A stretch of 64,000 nucleotides of DNA from Segatella hominis. GTDB taxonomy: Bacteria; Bacteroidota; Bacteroidia; Bacteroidales; Bacteroidaceae. This document shows, one piece after another, positions 1 to 9,223 of the stretch. The translations under genes and the position numbers were made by a program. Each line of letters opens with the position of its first letter. Position 1 is the stretch's first letter. The stretch spans positions 849,501 through 913,500 of the forward strand of contig NZ_CP137559.1 of assembly GCF_019249725.2 (NCBI RefSeq), written 5' to 3'. A model generated the notes under the pieces. The model was not told where the DNA came from, did no database searches, and worked only from the letters and a program-made list of their open reading frames with translations.

Positions 1-2250
1 TTTGAGTAAGGATTGCAGGAAGTAACCGCAGATAGGTAATGCCGTGCGTGAACCTTGTCCTAAAGCTCCTGTGCGGAAGTGGATGCAACGGTATTCGCCG
101 CCTACCCAGGCACCGCAGACCAGTTTTGGACTTACACACATAAACCATGCGTCTGAATGGTTGTTTGAAGTACCTGTCTTTCCTCCAAATTCTGTATCCT
201 TATAGTCGCCTACATATCCCCACAAGCTTTGTGAAGTTCCGCCTGGCTCCAGCATACCTCCTCTGAGAAGCTGCTGCATCAGGAAGGCGCTCTTGTATGG
301 AATCACCTGTTCGGCAGTCGAAGGACCGGTATATACTTCCTTTCCGTCTCTGTCAACGATACGGGTAACGAGTACAGGGTCGTGATGCATACCGTTATTT
401 GCGATAGTGCTATAGGCGCATGCCAATTCCAGCAGATTGACATCACTGGAACCGAGAGCCAATGATGGTTCGTCCTCCAAAGGACTGTTGATACCCATCT
501 TCTGAGCTGTTTCTATGATGCGCTTGATGCCCATTTCCTGTCCAAGTCTTACGGCTACAGAGTTGATACTCTTGGCAAAAGCACCCTTCAATGGGATGGA
601 ATCACCCGAGAAAGAACCATTGGCATTGGATGGAGTCCATTTCACCATTTCATGTTTCTTCTTGTCATATACGTCCATGGAGATGTATTCATCACGACGC
701 TTGTCGCAAGGTGTCAATCCCTGATTCATCGCCTCTGTATAGACAAAGAGCTTGAAGGTTGAACCCGGTTGGCGTTCTGCCGTAACCTTATCATATTTCC
801 ATGCATCGAAATCGATGTCTCCTACCCATGCTTTCACTGCACCTGTCTGAGGCTCCATTGCCACAAAAGCACAGTGCATGAATGTAGTCATGTACTTGAT
901 GGAATCTTCTGAAGTCATCATCTTGGTGACAGTTCCCTTTTCATAGTCAAATACCTTGACAGGGTGAACCCATTCCTTATAATAATAGTTGACGGAATCT
1001 GGATTGTTAGGGAATTTTGCCATCAGATTCTTATAGAATGTCTGACGCTCTGCGATGCCCTGGATGAAATTTGGTATTTCCTTGTGGTTTTCGTCCTGCC
1101 AAGGATTCTGTCCCAACCATTCCCCTTCGCCAGCCTTACCTCGGTTGATGCTCCAGTGGCTGTTGAAATTCTTCTGAACCTGCTTCATCTGTTTTATGGC
1201 AGCTTCTTCAGCATATTTCTGCATACGGGTATCGATGGTGGTGTATATTTTCAGACCGCTGGAATAGAGGTCGTATCCTTCTTCTTCGCACCATCCTTTG
1301 AGGTAGTTGGCCACGGCTTCACGGAAGTATTTAGCCTGTCCGTCGTAGTTTTCCTCAACCTTAAAGTTCAGTTTGATAGGCAATTCCTTCAGTTCGTTAT
1401 ATTTTTCCTCCGACAGGTCTCCGTGTCTTACCATATTATATAATACGACATTTCTGCGGGCGAGACTGTTTTCCGGATTAGAACGAGGGTTGTAGTAGGT
1501 AGTGGCTTTCAGCATGCCCACTAACACTGCAGCCTGATCAGTAGTCATTTCTGTCGGAGAGGTATTGAAATAGGTCTTGGCAGCAGTCTTGATACCGTAT
1601 GAATTGGAACCGAAATCCACAGTATTAGCATACATGGTGATGATTTCCTTTTTGCTATATACGGTTTCGAGTTTAGCTGCGATGATCCATTCCTTGCTCT
1701 TGATGATGAGGATGCGGAGAACAGGAATCTTGCCCAACAATCCTGTAGAGTATTGTGAGCGAACTCGGAACATGTTTTTAGCCAACTGTTGTGTGATGGT
1801 AGAAGCTCCACGAGCATCATGGTGCAAGAGTGCATCTTTTGCTGCACCAAATAAGCCGATAGGGTCTATACCCAAGTGCTTGTAGAAGCGCTCATCCTCT
1901 GTATCTACAAGTGCTTTGAAGAAATCTGGGTTGACTTCCTCGTAAGTCACAGGCGTACGATTCTCATTAAAGTATTTACCGATGAGTTTGCCGTCGGCAC
2001 TATAGATTTCAGAAGCCTCGCTTGTTTGAGGATTCATAATACCAGAAAAATAGCCTGGTGATTTTCCGAAGAGCCATAGGAAGTTGATATCTACTGCGCC
2101 AAGATACAGAATGAAGGCGATGATGCAACTCACCAGTCCAATGGCGGTTTTGGTGTACCATGCTTTGCCTCGATACAGATTTCTATACCAAGGCCAGAAG
2201 CCACAGAACTTGTGCCATAACCAGGCAAAAAAAGTCTTGAGTTTTTTCAT
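1..2250 (-). CDS. Class A penicillin-binding protein 1A (bifunctional transglycosylase/transpeptidase), C-terminus cut by window edge
   Basis: Polymerises lipid II glycan strands and cross-links the peptides in the periplasm. The frame runs open from the ATG at 2250 to base 1, 750 codons, so the C-terminus lies outside the window. An N-terminal anchor (about residues 30-52) is followed by a GT51 domain with EDERFYKH near residue 118 and GASTITQQLAKN near 148. The transpeptidase domain has the SxxK motif STFK with the nucleophile at about Ser497 and the KTGTS motif at about Lys691. Both catalytic halves therefore look intact. The gene is alone on the minus strand, with a promoter-like TATTTTTG about 200 bp upstream and a transcribed spacer that holds a tandem repeat. 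Family assignment is firm; whether it is the pbpA or mrcA equivalent cannot be told from sequence. Confidence 0.95.
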   Translation of the reverse strand, partial: MKKLKTFFAWLWHKFCGFWPWYRNLYRGKAWYTKTAIGLVSCIIAFILYLGAVDINFLWLFGKSPGYFSGIMNPQTSEASEIYSADGKLIGKYFNENRTPVTYEEVNPDFFKALVDTEDERFYKHLGIDPIGLFGAAKDALLHHDARGASTITQQLAKNMFRVRSQYSTGLLGKIPVLRILIIKSKEWIIAAKLETVYSKKEIITMYANTVDFGSNSYGIKTAAKTYFNTSPTEMTTDQAAVLVGMLKATTYYNPRSNPENSLARRNVVLYNMVRHGDLSEEKYNELKELPIKLNFKVEENYDGQAKYFREAVANYLKGWCEEEGYDLYSSGLKIYTTIDTRMQKYAEEAAIKQMKQVQKNFNSHWSINRGKAGEGEWLGQNPWQDENHKEIPNFIQGIAERQTFYKNLMAKFPNNPDSVNYYYKEWVHPVKVFDYEKGTVTKMMTSEDSIKYMTTFMHCAFVAMEPQTGAVKAWVGDIDFDAWKYDKVTAERQPGSTFKLFVYTEAMNQGLTPCDKRRDEYISMDVYDKKKHEMVKWTPSNANGSFSGDSIPLKGAFAKSINSVAVRLGQEMGIKRIIETAQKMGINSPLEDEPSLALGSSDVNLLELACAYSTIANNGMHHDPVLVTRIVDRDGKEVYTGPSTAEQVIPYKSAFLMQQLLRGGMLEPGGTSQSLWGYVGDYKDTEFGGKTGTSNNHSDAWFMCVSPKLVCGAWVGGEYRCIHFRTGALGQGSRTALPICGYFLQSLLK

Positions 2251-2304
2251 ATTTTTTATTGTTGAGGGCTATTGAAGGAAGTTTTCAGAAGCTTTCTGAC
2301 TTTC

Positions 2305-2390
2305 TGAAGTCCTTATTGAACTGAGAATCGACTTTGCTTGTCTATTCAGAAGTTCTTATTGACCTTAGAATCGATTTGATCTGTCTATTC
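2305..2390. repeat. Two-copy 43-bp tandem direct repeat in the PBP1A leader
   Basis: Two imperfect copies of about 43 bp (2305-2347 and 2348-2390) share CTTATTGA, AGAATCGA and TGTCTATTCAGAAGT. They lie between the putative promoter at 2449-2456 and the PBP1A start at 2250, so they should be transcribed into the 5' untranslated region. Confidence 0.75.
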
Positions 2391-2448
2391 AGAAGTCTTT
2401 AGAAAGCTTTTTGAATCTTTCTTTTCCTTTTCTAACCGTTTTTACGTG

Positions 2449-2456
2449 CAAAAATA
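2449..2456 (-). promoter_or_regulatory. Putative -7 element of the PBP1A gene
   Basis: On the minus strand this reads TATTTTTG, matching the Bacteroidota consensus TAnnTTTG. The -33 partner is weak (CTTG at 2475-2478 with an 18-bp spacer) and falls inside the end of miaA. The predicted leader is about 190 nt. Confidence 0.5.
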
Positions 2457-2462
2457 GCAAAA

Positions 2463-3371
2463 TTATTTCTTTTGCAAGCAGGTATCAATATAATTTATGA
2501 TTTCTTTACTGTTGTCGGGGTGAAACCAGGTGATTTCTTCATCTCTTTTAAACCATGTCAACTGCTTTCGCATGTATTCTCTACTATGCGACTGGATTTG
2601 TCGGATGGCTTCTTGCAGGTCTATTTCCCCATCGAAGTAGGCAAACATTTCTTTATATCCTACGGTTCTGAGGGCTGTCAGTCCTTTTTGAGAATATACG
2701 TTTCTTGCTTCTTTTTCAAGTCCTTCTTCCATCATCAGGAGTACTCTCTGGTTGATTCGCTCATAGAGTTCTGCTCTATCCCGGTTGAGTCCTATTTTGA
2801 TGATGCGGAATGGTCTTTCTTTCTTCTCTGCAGTACGGAAGGAAGTGTATGTCTTGCCAGTTTGATGGCAAATTTCAAGTGCATGAACTACTCTGCGTGG
2901 GTTTTTCTTATCTACGATATTATAGTGTTCTGGATCCATCTTTTGCAGTTCTTCCACCAATTTTTCCAAACCTTCCTTTTCCAGTCTTTCCTTCATCCAT
3001 TGGCGGATATCGTCTCTTACTGTAGGTATATCATCGATTCCTTTGCATAAGGCATCAATATACATCATGCTACCGCCCGTGAGAAGTGCAGTATCGTGAC
3101 TTTTGAATAGGTCGTTCTGTAGGAGATTCATTACATCTGCTTCATACATGGCTGCGCTGTAATAATCTTCTATATTGTGATTTCCTACAAAGTAATGGCG
3201 TATTCGCTTTTGCTGTTCTTCGGTGGGAGCGGCTGTTCCTATCGGTAGTTCTTTGAAAATCTGACGGGAATCGGCATTGATGATAGGGGTTTGCAAATGT
3301 TCTGCTATGGATAGGCAGAGTTCTGTTTTTCCTACACCTGTTGGGCCGAGAACAACAATGAGGGTCTTCAT
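2463..3371 (-). CDS. miaA: tRNA dimethylallyltransferase MiaA
   Basis: Transfers a dimethylallyl group to N6 of A37 in tRNAs that read codons starting with U, the first step towards ms2i6A. The N-terminus carries the P-loop GPTGVGKT directly after the first beta strand (residues 9-16), then INADSRQI and the LTGGSMMY segment typical of the family. It is 302 aa from the ATG at 3371, the usual length. An ATG at 3401 would add ten residues in front of the conserved [12 protein letters not shown] opening and is less likely. It lies downstream of lpxA on the same strand after a 281-bp spacer that can fold. Confidence 0.95.
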   Translation of the reverse strand: MKTLIVVLGPTGVGKTELCLSIAEHLQTPIINADSRQIFKELPIGTAAPTEEQQKRIRHYFVGNHNIEDYYSAAMYEADVMNLLQNDLFKSHDTALLTGGSMMYIDALCKGIDDIPTVRDDIRQWMKERLEKEGLEKLVEELQKMDPEHYNIVDKKNPRRVVHALEICHQTGKTYTSFRTAEKKERPFRIIKIGLNRDRAELYERINQRVLLMMEEGLEKEARNVYSQKGLTALRTVGYKEMFAYFDGEIDLQEAIRQIQSHSREYMRKQLTWFKRDEEITWFHPDNSKEIINYIDTCLQKK

Positions 3372-3416
3372 TTTTATTGTTTTAAAGTTTAAGATGATCA
3401 TTCCCTTTTGGGAAAG

Positions 3417-3522
3417 GGAGTGCTTTCAGTTTTTTTTGAACCTTCTGATTCTTGAAATCTTCTAAGATTCATTTGAACCTTCTGTCTTTCTGTCGCCAGA
3501 ACTTAAAACTGAATGCACTTCC
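3417..3522. repeat. Long inverted repeat with internal direct repeats upstream of miaA
   Basis: The arm at 3417-3433 (GGAGTGCTTTCAGTTTT) is nearly complementary to 3505-3522 (AAAACTGAATGCACTTCC), with one mismatch and one bulge. The enclosed 71 nt hold two copies of TTTGAACCTTCTG (about 3436 and 3472). It is neither a terminator (no T-run follows on the minus strand) nor a gene. It would sit in the 5' leader of miaA if that gene has its own transcript. Confidence 0.55.
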
Positions 3523-3652
3523 TCTATTTTTTCTATTTCAGATTCATTTTCTTTTTATAAACTTTTTCTAAAAAACTTTCTATCTTCAGGAATCCTTTTC
3601 TTCTTGAAATTTATTTCTTCCTTTTTGAAAGTCTTTTCTTTTTATCAGAAAA

Positions 3653-4423
3653 TTATCTGATGATTCCTCGTTTTGATGTCTCTACGAAGTCGATGATGTA
3701 TTGAATTTCAGGAGTAACATCAAGGTTGTTCTTGATTTCCTGAATACCTTCTTTCAGCACACCCTTAGAGTAGAGGAGACGATAAGCCTCATGGATATTC
3801 TGAATGAGTTCGTTGCTGAAACCGCGACGACGGAGACCTACGAGATTCAAACCACAATACTTTGTAGGTTCCTTTCCTGCAATAATATAAGGAGGAATAT
3901 CCTGAGAGAAGCGGCAACCACCCTGAATCATCACGTAGCCTGCGATATGGCAGAACTGGTGAACGAGTACATTGGCACTTACGATAGCATTATCGTCAAT
4001 CACTACTTCGCCAGCAAATTTTGTTGCATTACCGATGATGCAGCCACTGCCCAACTCACAGTCGTGAGCCACGTGTACACATTCCATCAGGAGGTTATTG
4101 CTGCCCACAACGGTCTTGCCCTTAGAGGCAGTGCCACGAGAGATGGTTACGTTCTCACGGATACTATTGTTGTTGCCCACCTCGCAGATGGTTTCCTCGC
4201 CACGGAATTTGAGATCCTGTGGCTTGGTAGAGATGCTGGCACCTGGGAAAAATTCATTACCATTGCCGATGCGAGCACCTACATGTATTGTTACACTATT
4301 TTGAAGTACATTATTATCTCCTAGCACGGTGTTTTTGTCGATATAACAAAAAGGACCGATGATATTGTTGTCACCGAGTTTTGCCTCTGGATGAACAAAT
4401 GCTAAAGGACTAATTTGATTCAT
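3653..4423 (-). CDS. lpxA: UDP-N-acetylglucosamine acyltransferase LpxA
   Basis: First step of lipid A synthesis: moves a 3-hydroxyacyl chain from acyl carrier protein to O3 of UDP-GlcNAc in the cytoplasm. The 256-aa protein opens with ISPLAFVHPEAKLGDNN and continues through left-handed beta-helix hexapeptide repeats. HVAHDCELG around residue 120 holds the catalytic histidine. A short alpha-helical C-terminal part follows, as in the family. It starts 15 bp after the lpxC/fabZ stop, so the two are surely co-transcribed with lpxD further upstream. The length is normal and no lesion is visible. Confidence 0.97.
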   Translation of the reverse strand: MNQISPLAFVHPEAKLGDNNIIGPFCYIDKNTVLGDNNVLQNSVTIHVGARIGNGNEFFPGASISTKPQDLKFRGEETICEVGNNNSIRENVTISRGTASKGKTVVGSNNLLMECVHVAHDCELGSGCIIGNATKFAGEVVIDDNAIVSANVLVHQFCHIAGYVMIQGGCRFSQDIPPYIIAGKEPTKYCGLNLVGLRRRGFSNELIQNIHEAYRLLYSKGVLKEGIQEIKNNLDVTPEIQYIIDFVETSKRGIIR

Positions 4424-4438
4424 ATCTAATTCTCGTTA

Positions 4439-5821
4439 TTATTTATTTTTTACAATCTGAGCGGTGAATGTTGCTTCTGCTACAACCTGATCGCCTACGA
4501 ACATGTAACCTTTCATGCTGCTGATGCCATGACGTACTGGAGCCAACAACTCTACTCGGAAGAGCAGTGTATCGCCTGGAACTACCTTTTTGCGGAACTT
4601 CACGTCATCGAGTTTCATGAAGTAAGTACTCCAGCGCTCTGGTTCTTCCAACTGGTTGAGTACGAGTAAGCCGCCACACTGTGCCATTGCTTCTACCTGG
4701 AGTACACCTGGCATTACTGGTTCTTCAGGGAAGTGACCAGTGAAAAATGGTTCGTTGGCAGTTACGTTTTTCACACCCACAATGCTGGTAGGGCCCATAG
4801 CAATCACCTTGTCCACGAGCTGCATAGGGTAGCGGTGAGGCAAAAGCTGGCGGATGCGGATATTGTCCATGATAGGTTCCTCGTTTGGATCGTAGATAGG
4901 AGCCTGAATTTCATGCTTGCGGATTTCCTTGCGCATCAGTCGGGCAAACTTGTTGTTGACTGTGTGACCTGGGCGGGTAGCGATAATGCGTCCCTTGATA
5001 GGTTTACCGATGAGCGCCATGTCACCGATGATGTCGAGCAGTTTATGGCGTGTACACTCGTTCTCCCACTGTAATGGTTTGTGCTGGATATAGCCAAGTT
5101 TGGTAGCATCCATACGAGCCACTCCAAGATGATCGGCAAGCTGGTCGAGCTGTTCCTGTTCTACCTGACGTTCGTAGATAACGATGGCATTGTCGAGGTC
5201 TCCACCCTTGATAAGGTTGGCCTGGAGCAATGGCATGATGTCTCGTACGAAAACGAATGTGCGTGCAGAAGAAATCTCTTCAACGTATTTCTCCATTCTG
5301 TCGAGTGTAGCAAACTGGCTGTTGATGAATTTGCTTTCGAAGGAACACATGGCTGTGATACTGAAATCTTCGTCTGGCAGGATGGTGATGACGGAACCAT
5401 TATCATCTTTCACTTCTATTTTGTGACGGATGATGTAGAAATCTTTTTCTGCATTCTGTTCCTGGATTCCAACACTCTGGATTTTCTCTACATACAGTGC
5501 AGCAGAGCCATCGAGAATAGGGAACTCAGGACCATTTACCTGAATCAGACAGTTGTCAATACCGAGTGCATAAAGAGCTGACATTCCGTGTTCTATAGTG
5601 CTCACACGGATATCGCCTTTGCCGAGTACTGTACCACGCTGGGTTTCAACTACGTTCTCTGCCACAGCCAGAATAATTGGTTGACCTTCGAGGTCGATGC
5701 GCTGTATCTTATAACCGGTGTTCTCTGGTGCAGGATTGAAAGTCACGGTGAGGCTCAAGCCTGTGTGCAATCCCTTTCCGCAGAGAGAGAAACTACCTTT
5801 CAGTGTCTTCTGTTTTGACAT
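4439..5821 (-). CDS. lpxC/fabZ: Bifunctional LpxC deacetylase / FabZ dehydratase fusion
   Basis: One 460-aa chain joins two lipid-pathway enzymes. Residues 1 to about 300 are LpxC, the zinc UDP-3-O-acyl-GlcNAc deacetylase that commits carbon to lipid A; STIEHGMSAL and HKLLDIIGDMAL carry the metal ligands. Residues from about 315 on are FabZ, the 3-hydroxyacyl-ACP dehydratase, with LLPHRYPMQLVDK, the active-site histidine of FFTGHFPEEPVMPGV and the following glutamate of VEAMAQ. This fusion is a known hallmark of Bacteroidota. It may couple the choice between lipid A and fatty acid elongation, because both act on the 3-hydroxyacyl-ACP branch point. It lies between lpxD (98 bp upstream) and lpxA (15 bp downstream). 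Confidence 0.97.
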   Translation of the reverse strand: MSKQKTLKGSFSLCGKGLHTGLSLTVTFNPAPENTGYKIQRIDLEGQPIILAVAENVVETQRGTVLGKGDIRVSTIEHGMSALYALGIDNCLIQVNGPEFPILDGSAALYVEKIQSVGIQEQNAEKDFYIIRHKIEVKDDNGSVITILPDEDFSITAMCSFESKFINSQFATLDRMEKYVEEISSARTFVFVRDIMPLLQANLIKGGDLDNAIVIYERQVEQEQLDQLADHLGVARMDATKLGYIQHKPLQWENECTRHKLLDIIGDMALIGKPIKGRIIATRPGHTVNNKFARLMRKEIRKHEIQAPIYDPNEEPIMDNIRIRQLLPHRYPMQLVDKVIAMGPTSIVGVKNVTANEPFFTGHFPEEPVMPGVLQVEAMAQCGGLLVLNQLEEPERWSTYFMKLDDVKFRKKVVPGDTLLFRVELLAPVRHGISSMKGYMFVGDQVVAEATFTAQIVKNK

Positions 5822-5845
5822 AACGATTTATTTTATTGTTTATTG

Positions 5846-5909
5846 TTAAATGTTAAGTGTTAACTTGTTGGGGGCATTCGCTCATTAACATTTTACACTT
5901 TACATTTAA
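5846..5909. repeat. Inverted repeat in the lpxD-lpxC/fabZ spacer
   Basis: TTAAATGTTAAGTGTTAA (5846-5863) pairs with the sequence up to 5909 at 16 of 18 positions, around a loop that includes GGGGGCATTCGCTC. It fills most of the 98-bp gap between two co-directional lipid A genes. There is no T-run on the coding strand, so it is not an obvious terminator. It resembles the short AT-rich repeats seen in other spacers of this window. Confidence 0.6.
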
Positions 5910-5919
5910 TATTGAAAAA

Positions 5920-6951
5920 TTACTTCTTCTTTAATTCTTCGATCTGCTTCTTCAGGTCGTTCAGTTCCTTATACATGTCCGGCAAGCGACGGAAGATGGC
6001 CTGAGACTTGAAGTAAGCACGCTGCTCCATTGGAGGAGTGCCGATGAGCTGCTGACCGCTTTTGAGACTGCCTGGCACACCGCTCTGAGCTCCGAGGAAT
6101 ACCTTGTCACCGATGGTGATGTGACCTGCAATTCCTACCTGACCGCCAAACATACACCACTGACCAACCTTGGTACTGCCTGCAATACCAACCTGTGAAG
6201 ACATCACGGTATTTGCACCAATATCAGTATTGTGGGCAATCTGTACAAGATTATCGAGTTTCACGCCCTTACGAACGTAGGTAGAACCCATTGTAGAACG
6301 GTCGATACAAGTATTGGCACCGATTTCTACATTGTCCTCGATGGTAACGATACCAATCTGTGGTATTTTATCGTAGCCTTCAGGACCTGGAGCGAATCCG
6401 AAGCCATCAGAACCAACTACGCTACCTGCATGGAGGGTCACATTGTCGCCCAATTTGCATCCGTGATACACGGTTACGTTAGGGTAGATGAGCGCATTCT
6501 TGCCCACTTTCACTCCCTCACCGATATATGCGTGAGGATAAATCTGGCTACCTTCACCCACTTCTGCGCCATCGCTGATGTAAGCAAAAGCACCTACGTA
6601 AACACCTTCTGCCACCTTGGCTTTTGGAGAAACAAAAGCCAATGGGTCGATGCCTGTTTTCTTAGGCTTCATAGAATCATACATCTGGAGCAGTTTAGCT
6701 ACACATTCGTATGCATTCTTCACGCGGATCAGCGTAGCGCTGACAGGCTTTTCCAGTTCCACGCTTTCGTCGATGAGGACGATGCTTGACTTTGTGTCGT
6801 ACACGTAGTGGGTATATTTCGGGTTAGAAAGGAACGAGATTGCGCCTTCCTTACCTTCTTCGATTTTGGCGAAGGTGTTCACGGTTGCGTTCTCATCACC
6901 TTCTACCTTGCCCTGAACAAGCTGGGCAATTTGCTGAGCGGTAAATTCCAT
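5920..6951 (-). CDS. lpxD: UDP-3-O-(3-hydroxyacyl)glucosamine N-acyltransferase LpxD
   Basis: Third lipid A enzyme: adds a second 3-hydroxyacyl chain to the freed amine of UDP-acyl-glucosamine. The 343-aa protein has an N-terminal uridine-binding domain ([19 protein letters not shown], then ISFLSNPKY), a long run of hexapeptide repeats, and the catalytic histidine in [10 protein letters not shown] about residue 240. A lysine/glutamate-rich coiled helix closes it ([14 protein letters not shown]). It is the first gene of the lpxD-lpxC/fabZ-lpxA unit. A promoter-like TATATTTG and a perfect 16-bp palindrome lie in its short leader. Confidence 0.96.
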   Translation of the reverse strand: MEFTAQQIAQLVQGKVEGDENATVNTFAKIEEGKEGAISFLSNPKYTHYVYDTKSSIVLIDESVELEKPVSATLIRVKNAYECVAKLLQMYDSMKPKKTGIDPLAFVSPKAKVAEGVYVGAFAYISDGAEVGEGSQIYPHAYIGEGVKVGKNALIYPNVTVYHGCKLGDNVTLHAGSVVGSDGFGFAPGPEGYDKIPQIGIVTIEDNVEIGANTCIDRSTMGSTYVRKGVKLDNLVQIAHNTDIGANTVMSSQVGIAGSTKVGQWCMFGGQVGIAGHITIGDKVFLGAQSGVPGSLKSGQQLIGTPPMEQRAYFKSQAIFRRLPDMYKELNDLKKQIEELKKK

Positions 6952-6984
6952 ATTTATCTATTCTTTTTGATTTTAGCCAGCTTT

Positions 6985-7000
6985 AACCAGCCGGCTGGTT
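6985..7000. promoter_or_regulatory. Perfect 16-bp palindrome in the lpxD leader
   Basis: AACCAGCCGGCTGGTT is fully self-complementary and GC-rich inside an AT-rich spacer. It lies between the putative -7 element (7022-7029) and the lpxD start, so it would be at the beginning of the mRNA. It could be a protein-binding dyad or a small RNA hairpin (6-bp stem, 4-nt loop). Confidence 0.5.
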
Positions 7001-7021
7001 TGCTTTGTTTTTTATTTGGTG

Positions 7022-7029
7022 CAAATATA
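7022..7029 (-). promoter_or_regulatory. Putative -7 element of the lpxD operon
   Basis: Minus-strand TATATTTG fits TAnnTTTG and is followed by GCA. No clear -33 TTTG lies at the expected distance, so this is tentative. Confidence 0.45.
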
Positions 7030-7097
7030 GTAAAAAAGTTTCGAATTCTTGTAATTATCTTATAATATTTCGCTTTTTTTCCAAACAAACCACTATT

Positions 7098-7142
7098 TTT
7101 TAGGCGCAAAGCCTCATTCTTGATGAAACATTGCGCCTAAAA
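7098..7142. repeat. Perfect 12-bp inverted repeat downstream of pyrF
   Basis: TTTTAGGCGCAA (7098-7109) and TTGCGCCTAAAA (7131-7142) are exact complements around a 21-nt loop. It sits 40 nt past the pyrF stop. On the pyrF strand the stem is followed by A residues, not T, so it is not a classic intrinsic terminator. A 3'-end-protecting hairpin or a mobile repeat remnant is possible. Confidence 0.7.
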
Positions 7143-7182
7143 GATACTTTTTAATCTTTCTATAGAGTCTGGTCTTACTCTT

Positions 7183-8025
7183 TTAGAGTTTAGCCAATTC
7201 TACAGCCATTTGCTCCTGGAGTTCCTTCGCCTTCTGACCAGCTACTTCGGCGAAGTCATCACCGTTGCTGGCATAGATGATGCCGCGAGAAGAGTTGACG
7301 AGCAGACCGCAGTCCTTGATGATGCCATACTTGCAAACCTCCTGGAGGCTGCCACCCTGGGCACCTACGCCTGGAACAAGGAGGAAGTGGTTAGGAGCTA
7401 CTTTGCGGATGTCCTCGAACATCTTGCCCTGTGTAGCACCTACTACATACATCATGTTCTCATCGTTGCCCCATTCCTGACTCTTTTTCAGTACTTTCTC
7501 GAAAAGTCTTTCACCTTCCTTATCCTCTGTGAGCTGGAAGTCGTGGCTACCCTTGTTGCTGGTAAGAGCCAACAGAATCACCCATTTTCCCTCATACTCG
7601 AGGAATGGCTTTACTGAATCCTCGCCCATGTAAGGAGCTACGGTTACTGAATCGAAATCGTACTCCTCGAAGAAAGTTTGGGCATACATCTTTGATGTGT
7701 TGCCGATATCGCCACGCTTTGCATCTGCGATGATGAAGTGGTGTGGATAGTGAATGTTGAGATACTTGATGGTGTTCTCGAAGGCAATCATACCATCGAT
7801 GCCACGGCTCTCGTAGAAAGCCAGGTTTGGCTTGTAAGCCACGCAATATGGGGCTGTTGCATCGATGATAGCCTTATTGAATTTGAATATCATCTGTGAT
7901 TCTGCACCCTGGATTTCTTCACTCTCTGTGATGCACTTTGGCAACTTATTGATATCTGTGTCAAGACCTACGCACAAGAAACTCTTCTTGGCGAAAATCT
8001 GCTCTACAAGTTCTTTTCTGTTCAT
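7183..8025 (-). CDS. pyrF: Orotidine 5'-phosphate decarboxylase PyrF
   Basis: Converts OMP to UMP, the last step of de novo pyrimidine synthesis. The conserved opening [16 protein letters not shown] and the lysine/aspartate signature [14 protein letters not shown] (about residue 115) are present. The C-terminal phosphate-binding end VPGVGAQGG is intact. At 280 aa it is the longer class of the enzyme. I choose the ATG at 8025 because [11 protein letters not shown] matches family starts; an in-frame ATG at 8049 would add eight residues. It lies 55 bp after prfA on the same strand, and the two are probably one unit with purM. Confidence 0.95.
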   Translation of the reverse strand: MNRKELVEQIFAKKSFLCVGLDTDINKLPKCITESEEIQGAESQMIFKFNKAIIDATAPYCVAYKPNLAFYESRGIDGMIAFENTIKYLNIHYPHHFIIADAKRGDIGNTSKMYAQTFFEEYDFDSVTVAPYMGEDSVKPFLEYEGKWVILLALTSNKGSHDFQLTEDKEGERLFEKVLKKSQEWGNDENMMYVVGATQGKMFEDIRKVAPNHFLLVPGVGAQGGSLQEVCKYGIIKDCGLLVNSSRGIIYASNGDDFAEVAGQKAKELQEQMAVELAKL

Positions 8026-8080
8026 AATATGGTATTTACGATGATTCATCGCTCCGATTATCGGAACGATGAATAAGGGT

Positions 8081-9190
8081 TTATAATTCTGTTTCTTTCA
8101 GTTTTTCTGCGTTTTCTGCCACGGTCAGCGCATCGATCATGTCCTGGATGTTTCCACCGAGGAATCCATTCAGATCGTGAGTAGTGTATCCGATACGGTG
8201 GTCGGTTACGCGTCCCTGTGGGAAGTTGTATGTGCGGATTTTCGCACTGCGGTCGCCCGTAGATACGAGGCTCTTGCGGCGGTTTGCGATATCATCAACA
8301 TACTTCTGATGCTCTCGGTCGTGGATGAATGTATAGAGTCGGCTCAAGGCGCGCTCCTTGTTCTTAGGCTGGTCGCGGGTCTCTGTACATTCGATGAGGA
8401 TTTCCTCTACCTCGCCTGTATTTGGGTTTTTCCAAGGATAGCGAAGGCGGACACCAGATTCCACCTTGTTGACGTTCTGACCGCCGGCGCCAGAACTTCG
8501 GAAAGTATCCCATTTGATGTCGCCCTCGTTGATGTTTACCTCAAACTTGTCTGCTTCTGGCAGAACGGCTACTGTGGCTGCTGATGTGTGCATACGTCCT
8601 TGAGTCTCGGTAGCAGGCACGCGCTGAACGCGGTGAACGCCAGATTCATATTTCAGCGTACCGTAAACATCTGTTCCGCTTACGGCAAAGTCGATTTCCT
8701 TATATCCACCAACGGCGCCCTCAGAGACAGAAGTCACGCTCACGGTCCAACCCTTAGACTCGCAGTATTTCTTGTACATACTGAAGAGGTCTCCAGCGAA
8801 GAGAGCTGCCTCGTCGCCACCTGCACCACCACGGATTTCCATCTGCACGTTCTTGGCATCTTCTGGATCCTTTGGTACAAGTGCTATCTTGATTTCCTCT
8901 TCGAGTTTAGGCTGCAGAGCTTCGTTTTCGTTCAACTCCTCTCGTGCCATTTCTTTCATTTCCGGGTCACTCTCGTTGGCGAGAATGTCCTTGGCTTCTT
9001 TGATGGAGTTGAGGCAGTTGATGTATCGCTTACGAGCGTCCATGATGTCGCCGAGGTCTTTCCATTCCTTGGTCAACTTTACGTATCTGCTCTGGTCTGC
9101 GATGACATCCGGGTCGGTGATGAGGGTGCTAACTTCCTCGTATCGGCTCTCTAAGCCTTCCAGTTTCTGTAATATATTGTTATTATCCAT
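8081..9190 (-). CDS. prfA: Peptide chain release factor 1
   Basis: Recognises UAA and UAG stop codons on the ribosome and triggers peptide release. The GGQ catalytic loop is seen in [20 protein letters not shown] (about residues 232-251). The acidic coiled N-terminal domain and the RF1-type region around [16 protein letters not shown] are also present. The 369-aa length is usual for RF1. It lies 33 bp downstream of purM and 55 bp upstream of pyrF. Distinction from RF2 rests on the absence of the programmed frameshift and on the overall sequence; I am confident of RF1. Confidence 0.95.
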   Translation of the reverse strand: MDNNNILQKLEGLESRYEEVSTLITDPDVIADQSRYVKLTKEWKDLGDIMDARKRYINCLNSIKEAKDILANESDPEMKEMAREELNENEALQPKLEEEIKIALVPKDPEDAKNVQMEIRGGAGGDEAALFAGDLFSMYKKYCESKGWTVSVTSVSEGAVGGYKEIDFAVSGTDVYGTLKYESGVHRVQRVPATETQGRMHTSAATVAVLPEADKFEVNINEGDIKWDTFRSSGAGGQNVNKVESGVRLRYPWKNPNTGEVEEILIECTETRDQPKNKERALSRLYTFIHDREHQKYVDDIANRRKSLVSTGDRSAKIRTYNFPQGRVTDHRIGYTTHDLNGFLGGNIQDMIDALTVAENAEKLKETEL

Positions 9191-9223
9191 TTTATAATGA
9201 TTATTATTCGAATGTTCTATTGA

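Noticed and set aside
7098..7142. Intrinsic terminator of pyrF
   Set aside because: The stem is perfect, but no T-run follows it on the pyrF strand; kept only as an inverted repeat.
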